The notes beneath the pieces were generated by a model that saw only the letters and a program-made list of their open reading frames with translations, had not been told where the DNA came from and ran no database searches. 64,000 bases of DNA from Granulicella aggregans (GTDB lineage Bacteria > Acidobacteriota > Terriglobia > Terriglobales > Acidobacteriaceae), in NCBI RefSeq assembly GCF_014203275.1, contig NZ_JACHIP010000001.1:620001-684000 (forward strand). Direction: 5' to 3'. Positions 53,100 to 61,124 of the stretch are shown piece by piece; position 1 is the stretch's first letter, and each line of letters starts with the position of its first letter. The translations under genes were made by a program, and so were the position numbers.

Positions 53100-54104
53100 A
53101 TGAAGATCTACCGCAGCCTCGCCGAACTCCCTTCCGATCTAGGCCCCACCGTCGCCACCATCGGCAACTTCGACGGCGTCCACCGCGGCCATCAGTGGGT
53201 CATCGCTGAAGTTATCGCCCGCGCAGCGGCTCTCGGAGCCACATCGCTTGCGATTACTCTGGATCCCCACCCCGCCCGCGTCCTCGGTAAGCAGACCAAC
53301 CTTACGCTCATCACCCCGCTCGAAGAAAAGCTAGCGCTCCTCGCCGCCACCGGCATCGACGCCGCCTTCGTTCTCCCCTTCGACCTCGAACTCTCCCGCC
53401 TCACCGCCCGCGATTTCGCCTCGACCATCCTTCGCGACGCCCTCCACGTCGTCGAGGTCCACGAGGGCGAAAACTTCCGCTTCGGCCACAATGCCGAAGC
53501 CGGAATTGACGGTCTGGAACAGCTAGGCCGCGACCTTAACTTCGCCGTCAAGACCTACAGCCCCAGCGTTCTGCGCGGCGAGGCCGTCTCCTCCAGCCGC
53601 ATCCGCAAGCTCATCGCCGCAGGCGAGGTTCACCGCGCCCGCCCGCTCCTCGGCCGCCCCTTCAGCATCGTCAGCACCCCGGCCTCAGGCCGAGGCTACG
53701 GCACCAAATACACCGTCCCGACGATCAACCTCGCCGACTACGCGGAACTCCTTCCCGCCGCCGGAGTCTACATCACCCAGATCACCATCGATGGCGAGAC
53801 CTTCGACGCCGTCACCAATGTCGGCACCCGGCCCACCTTCGGCCACGTTCCGGGAACGCCTGACTTCACCGTCGAGACCCACATCCTCAACTTCCACCCC
53901 ATCGACCTCGACGAAGGCACTCCCATCCGTCTCGCCTTCCTTCACCGTCTCCGGCCAGAGATAAAGTGGCCCAACCCCGAAGCCCTCCGCACCCAGATCG
54001 GCCTCGATGTCGCCCGCGCCAAGCGCTACTTCTCTCTGTGTAAGAGCCTGGGAAAGACTGTCCTGCCGGACGGGCGCCCTGCGCGGGCGGCGGTCACTTC
54101 GTGA
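53100..54104 (+). CDS. ribF: Bifunctional riboflavin kinase/FAD synthetase, tail from a repeat
   Basis: A 334-residue enzyme converting riboflavin to FMN and FAD. The N-terminal adenylyltransferase has IGNFDGVHRGHQ, VLGKQTNLTLIT and SSSRIRKLI. The C-terminal kinase has VPTINL and LPAAGVY but a changed glycine loop (TPASGRGYGTKY instead of the usual GxVxHGxxxG). ATG 53100 with AGGGGA upstream is used; an in-frame GTG at 53037 starts inside a repeat. The last 14 residues (VLPDGRPARAAVTS) and the stop codon are encoded by family A repeat copy 5, so the native C-terminus has been replaced. Confidence 0.9.
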   Translation: MKIYRSLAELPSDLGPTVATIGNFDGVHRGHQWVIAEVIARAAALGATSLAITLDPHPARVLGKQTNLTLITPLEEKLALLAATGIDAAFVLPFDLELSRLTARDFASTILRDALHVVEVHEGENFRFGHNAEAGIDGLEQLGRDLNFAVKTYSPSVLRGEAVSSSRIRKLIAAGEVHRARPLLGRPFSIVSTPASGRGYGTKYTVPTINLADYAELLPAAGVYITQITIDGETFDAVTNVGTRPTFGHVPGTPDFTVETHILNFHPIDLDEGTPIRLAFLHRLRPEIKWPNPEALRTQIGLDVARAKRYFSLCKSLGKTVLPDGRPARAAVTS

Positions 54105-54212
54105 CTCGTATTGGGCTTCGCGAGCCCCTCCCGGTTGCGACCAGCGGGAGCACCACGTGAAGCGGTATACACGTCACGAAGTGACCGCCGCCCGCGTAGG
54201 GCGTTCTTCCGC
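54060..54212. repeat. Palindromic repeat family A, copy 5 (near full length)
   Basis: Starts GTCCTGCCGGACGGGCGCC, contains GGTCACTTCGTGACTCGTAT, TTGGGCTTCGCGAGCC, a central CTCCCGGTTGCGACCAGCGGGAG and the right arm GAAGCGGTATACACGTCACG. The far end is decayed. It overlaps the ribF 3' end and stops 3 bases short of the PBP1A stop codon. Confidence 0.8.
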
Positions 54213-54214
54213 CT

Positions 54215-56692
54215 CTAATGCGGTATAGTCTTAGGCTTTCCCGGGGTCTCAGCCGCATCCTCCGGAGCTGCATCCGCAGGCATCACCGACGTTCCAGCAG
54301 CAGCCGCCGGAGCATCCTGGTCCTCATCCGCATCCGGTTCCACAGGCTTCGCCTTCCTCACCGGCTTTGGAGCATCCGTCCCCACCGGTACTTCCAGCTG
54401 CTTCTTCGGCGCTCCCTCGCTGGGGAAGACCTCATCCGGCCGCGTCGCAATCACTGCCCGCATAAAGTCCATCCACATGGGCAGCGCCGCCTTCGCTCCG
54501 GTCTCCTTCTCGCCAAGCGACTGCCGATCGTCGAATCCAATCCATGTGCCACAGGTGACACCCGGCGAGAAGCCCACGAACCACGCGTCCGTATAGTTGT
54601 TGGTCGTCCCCGTCTTGCCGCCCAGTGGATGGTTCAACTGCCTCGCCGCGGCTCCCGTCCCATACGCAACAACAGCCCGCAGTAACTGCATCATCGTCCG
54701 CGCTGTGTCCACCGAGATCACTTCCTTCACTTGCACCTCAATCTCGTGCATCGGCTGCCCATCGGCCTGCGTCACGCGTCGGATGTAGTGCGGCTCAATC
54801 CTGATCCCATCGTTCGGAAAGACGCTGTAGGCTCCCACCTGCTCCGCCAGCGTGATGTCCGCCGACCCGATCGCCACCGGCAGAAACGCCGGGATGTTGC
54901 TTGTCACCCCGAACCGGTGCGCCGTCTCGATGACCTTCGTTATTCCCGCCTTGGCCGCCAGCTTCAGCGCCGGGATATTCCGCGACTCCGCAAACGCGTT
55001 GATCAGCGTCATCGCGCCCTTGTAGTCGCCCTCATAGTTATGCGGCGTGTAGGGCCCGTTCGGCGTGTAGAAGGAGGTCGGGCCGTCCACAACAATGTCG
55101 GTCGGCTTTGCTCCCGCCTCCACCGCCGTCGTATACACATACGGCTTGAACGATGACCCTACCTGCCGCAGCGCCTGCGTGGCCCGGTTGAACTGCGAGA
55201 GTGCATAGTCCCTGCCGCCCACCATCGCCAGCACCTCGCCGTTCACATTGTCGATCGCCATCATCGACGCCTGCGCGCCCGAGTCCTGCTCCAGCAGCGC
55301 GTGCATCCCGCCATCCGGCAGCACCTTGTCTACCTTCACGTAGACCAGGTCGCCGGTGCGCAGAAAGCTGTCCGCCGTCGGAAACTGTGTCCACGCCCAG
55401 TCCGCCTGCTTCAACACCGCCCGCCGAGCGCCCATCTTCACGATGACATGGTCCGCGGCCACCTCGCCCACCAGACCATGCACATACGTCCCTTCGATCA
55501 CGGGCTGCGCCCAGTCCGGATGCTTGTAGAGGTCAGGATCAAGCCCTGCCAGCACCACGTTCAGCAGATGCCCCTGCCACCCGCGCCGCCGTTCGTAGGT
55601 TGCCGTGCCATCGAGCACCGCCTTATTCGCCACCGCTTGCAGATCCAGATCAAGCGTCGTATCAACCCGCAGCCCCGCTCCATGCACCTCTTCGACGCCA
55701 TATTCTTTTTCCAGCTGTCGCCGAACTTCTTCCACAAAATAAGGAGCGACATTGTTCGAAGGCGTCTCGATCCGCAGCCCCAGCGGCGCTGCCTCCGCAG
55801 CCTTCGCCTGATCCGCGGTGATCTTCTTGTCATGCAGCATCTCGCTCAAGACAAGATTTCTGCGCTTCAGCGCCTTCTCTGGATAGCGCAGCGGCGAGTA
55901 CGCCTCCGGCCCCTTCGGCAGCGCCGCCAGCAAAGCCGCCTCCTGCAGGTTCAAGTCCTTCACATGCTTGCTGAAGTAAAACTCGCTCCCCGCCTCAAAT
56001 CCATACGTTCCGCGTCCCAGGTAGATCTGATTGGCGTACAGCGTAAAGATCTGCTCCTTGGTAAACCGTCGCTCGATCTGCATCGAGAGCAGCACCTCCT
56101 GCAGCTTTCTGCCGTATGTCTTTTCTGACGAGAGAAACAGGTTCCGCGCCAACTGCATGGTCAGCGTCGAAGCCCCCTGCGCCCTCCCCTTGGCATGAAG
56201 ATCGCGATAGGCCGCACCCACCGCCCGGAAGAGGTTTACTCCCCAGTTCCGTTCGAAGCTCTTGTCTTCAATCGAGATGATCGCGTCCCGCAGATTGACC
56301 GGGATATCGGCATACTGCACCACCACCCGGCGCTCCAGCGAAAAGCTGCCAAACGCACGACCGTGGACATCGTAGAGCGTGGTGGTTGTATTCGGGCGGT
56401 ACTTCACCAGGTCGTCGATCTGCGGCAGGTCGACCGAGTAGACCAGCATCAACCCACACATCACCCCAAACAGAGCCGACAGCAGCAACAACACACTGAA
56501 CGTAGCCCGCGCCACGGCCTTGTGGCTCTTCGGCGGCTCCCACCCATTCTTTCGCTTCTCTTCGAGCTCCCGTTCGCGGTCGGCCTGCGTCTCGGCCTCC
56601 CACCGCGCCTCAAGCGCAGCCAGACGCTCTGCTTCGGCGTCATCTACGTCTTCACGATCTCGGGAGGGTCGGCTGCGGAAGAGGCTCAACAC
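54215..56692 (-). CDS. mrcA: Class A penicillin-binding protein 1A
   Basis: An 825-residue bifunctional wall synthase. A charged cytoplasmic tail of about 58 residues and one helix (FSVLLLLSALFGVMCGLMLVY) lead to the GT51 glycosyltransferase (SIEDKSFERNWGVN with the catalytic Glu, ASTLTMQLARNLFL) and the transpeptidase with SSFKP (SxxK), SRN and GKTGTTNN. The C-terminus is a Pro/Ala/Asp-rich tail. It converges on ribF across a palindromic repeat. Polymerises lipid II and cross-links stem peptides in the periplasm. Confidence 0.93.
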   Translation of the reverse strand: MLSLFRSRPSRDREDVDDAEAERLAALEARWEAETQADRERELEEKRKNGWEPPKSHKAVARATFSVLLLLSALFGVMCGLMLVYSVDLPQIDDLVKYRPNTTTTLYDVHGRAFGSFSLERRVVVQYADIPVNLRDAIISIEDKSFERNWGVNLFRAVGAAYRDLHAKGRAQGASTLTMQLARNLFLSSEKTYGRKLQEVLLSMQIERRFTKEQIFTLYANQIYLGRGTYGFEAGSEFYFSKHVKDLNLQEAALLAALPKGPEAYSPLRYPEKALKRRNLVLSEMLHDKKITADQAKAAEAAPLGLRIETPSNNVAPYFVEEVRRQLEKEYGVEEVHGAGLRVDTTLDLDLQAVANKAVLDGTATYERRRGWQGHLLNVVLAGLDPDLYKHPDWAQPVIEGTYVHGLVGEVAADHVIVKMGARRAVLKQADWAWTQFPTADSFLRTGDLVYVKVDKVLPDGGMHALLEQDSGAQASMMAIDNVNGEVLAMVGGRDYALSQFNRATQALRQVGSSFKPYVYTTAVEAGAKPTDIVVDGPTSFYTPNGPYTPHNYEGDYKGAMTLINAFAESRNIPALKLAAKAGITKVIETAHRFGVTSNIPAFLPVAIGSADITLAEQVGAYSVFPNDGIRIEPHYIRRVTQADGQPMHEIEVQVKEVISVDTARTMMQLLRAVVAYGTGAAARQLNHPLGGKTGTTNNYTDAWFVGFSPGVTCGTWIGFDDRQSLGEKETGAKAALPMWMDFMRAVIATRPDEVFPSEGAPKKQLEVPVGTDAPKPVRKAKPVEPDADEDQDAPAAAAGTSVMPADAAPEDAAETPGKPKTIPH

Positions 56693-56788
56693 GGCAGTTT
56701 CAGCCTAGCAGATCACCCCGCGCCCCTCGAACACACGTAAACGTCTGAAACCCACTCCGGAACCAACTCCCCGGCCACAAATCTGTGC

Positions 56789-56821
56789 CCCATTCATCGC
56801 GGCACCATTGCGATGAGTGGG
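56789..56821. repeat. Palindromic repeat family B, copy 4
   Basis: CCCATTCATCGCG and TGCGATGAGTGGG with a 7-nt spacer, preceded by ATCTGTG. Stem has one end mismatch. Confidence 0.7.
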
Positions 56822-56877
56822 CCTGCCGCAATCAGTGGGTCCGCCGCGCAATTGTCACTTCGAAAACCAATCCGACA

Positions 56878-56944
56878 AAGATCCGTCGTCCTGAGCGAAG
56901 TCTCTTGCAGCTTCATCGCAAGAGACGCAGTCGAAGGACCCCGA
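56878..56944. repeat. Repeat family C, copy 2
   Basis: 67 bp, differing at three positions from the copy at 35214, with the same GTCTCTTGC/GCAAGAGAC hairpin. Confidence 0.8.
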
Positions 56945-57007
56945 GCGACTATACGGCCCCCATAAGCTTTCAGCTTTCAGCCACAAATCACTTCGACAAG
57001 GGGCGTA

Positions 57008-57036
57008 CCAGTCCCGAAAATGCCAGTCCCGAAAAT
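57008..57036. repeat. Tandem 14-bp repeat
   Basis: CCAGTCCCGAAAAT occurs twice, 15 bases apart (57008-57021 and 57023-57036), followed by CCTGTCAAGCCCCC. Confidence 0.6.
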
Positions 57037-57331
57037 CCTGTCAAGCCCCCACCCACGCGCTCGACTTTATTTTTCTCAAGTAACCCGCATTTTATCAATC
57101 ACTTACGAGCCATCTCGAACGCGAAGAAATGTGCCCAATTACCCCACGCGCTTCGTTACAATTAAGTCAGTATAGAAAAAAACGCGCATCTTCTAGACGG
57201 CAGGCTTCTTTACACGGGCTATCATCCCCGGAATGAGAGCTTTATCCGGAAGGCCACCGCCAACTCCCTCATTTCAGAGAACATAGGCGCATATCCAAAA
57301 TAAGGGGTGGGGGGCAAATCTTTAAAAAGAT

Positions 57332-58582
57332 CTAAGCCGCCTTCGCCTTCAACAGATCCAGCGCCTTGGTCAACTGCTCATCTACCGTCACCTGCGGCTT
57401 GGTCACCACCACCGGAGCGGGAGTTGCTCCCATAGGCTGTGCCGCAGGCGCTTCGTCATCGACGTCCGCCTGCACCGCGACCGCCGAAGCTACCATGACT
57501 CCCGGCGTAACTCCCTCATCCTGAAGCTTCTTCCCCGAAGGCGACTCGTACTTCGCGACCGAAAGAATCAGCGCCGAACCATCCGGCATCTCAAAAGTCT
57601 TCTGCTGCGTTCCCTCGCCGAAGGTCTTCTCCCCCACCAGATCCGCGCGCTTGTTGTCGAGCAGCGCCGCGGCTACCAGTTCGGCCGGCCCGGCCGTACC
57701 ATGGTTCACAAGCACAACCGCAGGAGCCGCCGGAACGATTGCCTTGGACGGATCAGCCGTGAACGTAACCTTCGCCACCTGCTGCCCTTCAAGGCTGCCG
57801 ATAGTTCCCGACTTCAGGAGGAAGTTCGCCAGACGCTGCGCCTCGACCATATCGCCCGCAGCCACATCGCGCAGGTCGAGCAGAACCTTTTTGTTCCCCG
57901 CACCGCGCATACCCTTCAGCTTCGATTCCAACTGCTGTACATGCTCGTGATCCAGGATGCCCGGCTTCAGGTAGAGGATGCTGAACCCGTCATACATCGC
58001 GTCCTGCACCGCGGGAATCTGTGTCACCGAGCGAGTCATATCGATCTTTTCGGGCTCCGGCTTCTTCTGCCGCACCACGGAGACCGAAACCGCGCTTCCC
58101 GGAGCACCTTCGAGCATCTTCTGGATGATCGCCAGCGGGATATCGCGTGTGTCGTGCCCGTCAATCGCCTCAAGAATGTCGCCGTCCACGAGACCAGCTC
58201 GGTCTGCCGGGCTACCCGGAACGACCGACACGACATTGGCATAGCCAAAGCGCTTGGAGACGTTGATCCCGACCTGCGCCTTGCCGCCCTTATCCATCTT
58301 GTAGAGCTTGTAGTCATCCGGAGAGAGGTAGCTCGAGTCTGCATCCAACGACTCCAGCAGCCCGCGCAGCGCCCCGTTCGTCACAGAAGGAATGTTCGGT
58401 TCCACTACGTAGTCGCTCTGGATGTGCTGCAAGACCTCGCTGTATACGTTGATCTGCTTGTAGGCACTGTCCTGGGCGGTGTCAGAAGCAGCGCTCACGC
58501 CGCTCGCGTTCACACCCATGAAGATCGTCAGTACAAGAACAGCAGAGGCAGCAAGCAACAGGATCTTCGAGGTCTTCGGCAT
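57332..58582 (-). CDS. S41 (CtpA-like) pseudoprotease lacking Ser and Lys
   Basis: A 416-residue exported protein with the carboxy-terminal processing protease layout: signal (ILLLAASAVLVLTIFMG), helical segment, PDZ domain (residues about 100-175, VVSVVPGSPADRAGLVDGDIL) and S41 core. The catalytic Ser of GTASASE is replaced: HGTAGPAE, Gly298. The catalytic Lys of TFGKG is Glu: TFGEG, Glu323. The fold motifs (LDLRD, VGEKTF, YESPSGKKLQDEGVTPGV) remain. So it should bind C-terminal peptides but not cut them. ATG 58582 is used; GTG 58624 is possible. On the same strand as the MFS gene upstream. Confidence 0.82.
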   Translation of the reverse strand: MPKTSKILLLAASAVLVLTIFMGVNASGVSAASDTAQDSAYKQINVYSEVLQHIQSDYVVEPNIPSVTNGALRGLLESLDADSSYLSPDDYKLYKMDKGGKAQVGINVSKRFGYANVVSVVPGSPADRAGLVDGDILEAIDGHDTRDIPLAIIQKMLEGAPGSAVSVSVVRQKKPEPEKIDMTRSVTQIPAVQDAMYDGFSILYLKPGILDHEHVQQLESKLKGMRGAGNKKVLLDLRDVAAGDMVEAQRLANFLLKSGTIGSLEGQQVAKVTFTADPSKAIVPAAPAVVLVNHGTAGPAELVAAALLDNKRADLVGEKTFGEGTQQKTFEMPDGSALILSVAKYESPSGKKLQDEGVTPGVMVASAVAVQADVDDEAPAAQPMGATPAPVVVTKPQVTVDEQLTKALDLLKAKAA

Positions 58583-58704
58583 AGTCGCGGCAATCTCCAG
58601 ATACAGCTTCGCGGACAAGCACACGCGCCCGTCAAGGTTAGACGTATTCTATCCCCGCCGGGCACCGGTTAGCTCCGGAATTCGTCATTCTGCCTTTTGC
58701 TTTG

Positions 58705-59982
58705 TCATCTTTCGCGAAGGGGAGCATCCGCTTTTACCGCCCGAACGACGGGCCATCGCCACATCGCGAACGCCATCACCGCGCACGCCACCAGGCTTAA
58801 ACACCCGTCCCACAAATACATCCCAGTCAATCCACTCACTCCGGCAAGCCCCGCGTATGCCCGGCCATCCAGCACACCCATATACAGAATCGGCAGCACT
58901 GTCGCCGAGGTCAGCAGGGTGAACTGGGTCGCCGCCAGCGGATTGTCCTTCCCGATCGTCGACAGGCAGATCGCCACTGCGGAAGTAAAACTCAGCGCCT
59001 GCACGACATTCTCCGCCATAAACGCGACGGCAAACGCCGCCGGAGTCTTGGGCAGGAGCAGCAGCCCCAACGTAAACAGGCTCCCAACCGTCCCGATCGT
59101 CAGATAGAGCGGCAGCGGCTTGACCCACCGGGCGAAGACCGGCAGCAGCAGGCAAACCGTCGCCCCGGCAAACGAGAGCACCGCGCCGCCCATCCGGCTC
59201 ACAAACGCGTCCGAGGCGTGAAAGTCCCGCGCCACCCCGCCAAGCTGGTTGGTCAGCGCAAACGACCCCGTCGGGGCAAGGAATAGCGCCATCATCCACC
59301 ACACTTCGCGGCGGGTCAGCAACTGTTTCAAGTCGCGAAACAGCTCCGCAAAGCTCTCCACCGCCGTCCGCCGCCGCACCCCATCCGCCTCAACAGGCAG
59401 AGGAATCCATGGAAACACCGCCGCCGGAAGCATCACCAGCAGCCCTAGAAGGACCGCCGCCAAACTCACCGGGAACAGCCGTAGAAACTCGCCCGCCAGC
59501 ACGGCGATTGCGCCGCCGCCAAGGAAGCTCCCCACCTGCGTCCAGGCTCCCAGCCTCACCGCCTCGTGATTCGACTCGTCGTGCGCGCCCTCCACCACCT
59601 GCGGCAGGATCGCCCCCAGCCACCCGCCCAGCGCGTTCGAACTCAGCACCGCCGCTGCATAGGAGATCATCACCGATGCTTCCAGAATGGGCAGGTGCGC
59701 CTTCATCACAACAGCAAACGCCAGTCCGAGCCCAGCCAGGATGGCGAACAGGCCCGCATAGAAGCGGCGGCTGAACCTGAGATCGAGCAGCGGCCCCAGC
59801 AGGAACACCCAAAATCCCGGCGATAGACACGCAGCGCTAATTGCCGCGATCTTCGCCACGCCGACGCCCTCAGCCGCCAGCAACTGCGGCAGCGGCAACA
59901 CAATAAAGCCGCCCACCAGACCGAAGGTGGCATTGGACAGCCCCATCAGCCATACAGGAGGCCGTCGTTTGCTTGGTGGCAT
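58705..59982 (-). CDS. MFS transporter, AmpG-like
   Basis: A 425-residue protein with 12 predicted helices. LMGLSNATFGLVGGFIVLPLPQLLAAEGV and SPGFWVFLLGPLLDLRFSRR resemble the AmpG/acetyl-CoA transporter (PAT) branch of the major facilitator superfamily. If it carries anhydro-muropeptides it would supply LdcA and Mpl. The substrate cannot be fixed by eye. TAGACT lies 6 nt before the ATG, with TAGGGG between, so either a leaderless start or a very short leader. Confidence 0.75.
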   Translation of the reverse strand: MPPSKRRPPVWLMGLSNATFGLVGGFIVLPLPQLLAAEGVGVAKIAAISAACLSPGFWVFLLGPLLDLRFSRRFYAGLFAILAGLGLAFAVVMKAHLPILEASVMISYAAAVLSSNALGGWLGAILPQVVEGAHDESNHEAVRLGAWTQVGSFLGGGAIAVLAGEFLRLFPVSLAAVLLGLLVMLPAAVFPWIPLPVEADGVRRRTAVESFAELFRDLKQLLTRREVWWMMALFLAPTGSFALTNQLGGVARDFHASDAFVSRMGGAVLSFAGATVCLLLPVFARWVKPLPLYLTIGTVGSLFTLGLLLLPKTPAAFAVAFMAENVVQALSFTSAVAICLSTIGKDNPLAATQFTLLTSATVLPILYMGVLDGRAYAGLAGVSGLTGMYLWDGCLSLVACAVMAFAMWRWPVVRAVKADAPLRER

Positions 59983-59988
59983 CCCCTA

Positions 59989-59994
59989 AGTCTA
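59989..59994 (-). promoter_or_regulatory. -10 box TAGACT of the MFS gene
   Basis: Minus-strand TAGACT, then TAGGGG, then ATG 59982. The same hexamer and the same 6-nt gap as at the adenosine deaminase start (8064). Confidence 0.45.
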
Positions 59995-60017
59995 TGGCAG
60001 AGTTCGGAGCGGGGGAT

Positions 60018-61019
60018 CTACTTCGCTGGAAGGGAGTTCGGCGTGATCCGCGCATATTGCCTTGAAGAACATCCCATGACCCGGCGAAAAGCCTTGCCGA
60101 AGGCGCTCTCCGATTCGTAGCCAAGCGACTGCGCGATGGCAGAGAGGCCATCTGAGGAGTTCTTCAGGCGGTCGGTCGCCAGCACCATCCGCCATCGCGT
60201 GAGGTACTCCATCGGCGTACTGCCAACGGTTTCGCGGAAGCGCAGAGCGAAGACCGATCTCGACAGGCCGACGCGTTCGGCCAGCGACTGCAGCGTCCAG
60301 CCATAGCCGGGATCGTGGTGCATGCTCGTGATGGCAACGCTCATGTGCTTGTCCGAGAGCGCGGAGAGCCAGCCCTGGCCTGCACTGGCCGTATCCGTCA
60401 GATGAAGACGCAGAGCCTGCACCAGCATCATGCAGGCAAGTTGCTGCGTGATCAGCGAGCCGCCGGGTTGAGGATTGCGGAGCTCCTCGCGCATCCGCTC
60501 CATCGACCAGCGCATCGTCGCCTTGTCCGATTCGCTGCGAATATGGACGATGGGCGGAAGCGACTGAAGCAGCATCTCGGCATGGCTGCCGGTCAGCGCG
60601 AAGTGGCCACCAGCGATGTACCGCGCTCCGACGGTGACACCTGGCGCCTCATTGCGCATGCCGAACTGGGCGATCGCGACGGTGTAGTGGACGGGCTCCA
60701 GCGCAAGATCGGTCGCAAGCCGGAACGGCATCCCGCGCGGCAGCAGAAAGCAATCGCCTTCGTTCAGCAGGATAGGCCCAGGTATATCGTCGAATACCAG
60801 CCAGCATTGGCCAGCGAGCACGGCATAGCACTTGATTCCCTGGTGCTTCGGGAACTGGATGGCCATGTCGCCGCTCACCGCGAAGCCACCAGAAGAGTAA
60901 CTTTGCGGCTTCAGCAGGGAGATCACTTCAGAGAGCGGGTCCATCTTTTGATCGGGCCTCTGATCAGGGTTCCGAACGAACTGCGAGACTGGCGAATCTG
61001 GGACGATTGGACTGATCAT
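60018..61019 (-). CDS. AraC-family regulator with cupin sensor
   Basis: A 333-residue regulator. The N-terminal cupin_6 sensor begins DPLSEVISLLKPQSYSSGGF and contains HQGIKCYAVLAGQCWL and LNEGDCFLLPRGMPFRL. The C-terminal double HTH runs from GWTLQSLAERVGLSRSVFALRFRETVG to IAQSLGYESESAFGKAFRRVMG. It is divergent from an SDR gene across about 105 bp, the usual layout of this regulator class with the oxidoreductase it controls. ATG 61019 lies 10 nt after TATACT; ATG 60944 is an alternative start. Confidence 0.88.
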   Translation of the reverse strand: MISPIVPDSPVSQFVRNPDQRPDQKMDPLSEVISLLKPQSYSSGGFAVSGDMAIQFPKHQGIKCYAVLAGQCWLVFDDIPGPILLNEGDCFLLPRGMPFRLATDLALEPVHYTVAIAQFGMRNEAPGVTVGARYIAGGHFALTGSHAEMLLQSLPPIVHIRSESDKATMRWSMERMREELRNPQPGGSLITQQLACMMLVQALRLHLTDTASAGQGWLSALSDKHMSVAITSMHHDPGYGWTLQSLAERVGLSRSVFALRFRETVGSTPMEYLTRWRMVLATDRLKNSSDGLSAIAQSLGYESESAFGKAFRRVMGCSSRQYARITPNSLPAK

Positions 61020-61124
61020 ACGGACTTTCAGTATAGATCGTCCGCGATTCGCGACCCATCTATTGAGCTATGAGTGCCGGATCAGGTCCGCCACTCATTC
61101 GAGAAGGCAAAGGGAGAGATCATC

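Larger units (their letters stand above)
56693..57331. other. 640-bp gene-free region with several repeats
   Basis: Between the PBP1A start and the S41-like stop I find no credible gene. It holds repeat B4 (56789-56821), repeat C2 (56878-56944), a doubled CTTTCAG near 56965-56980, a tandem CCAGTCCCGAAAAT pair (57008-57036), and an AT-rich stretch from about 57060. The last 150 bp include GGGGTGGGGGG, a poly-G run. It appears to be a repeat sink rather than a regulatory region. Confidence 0.5.
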
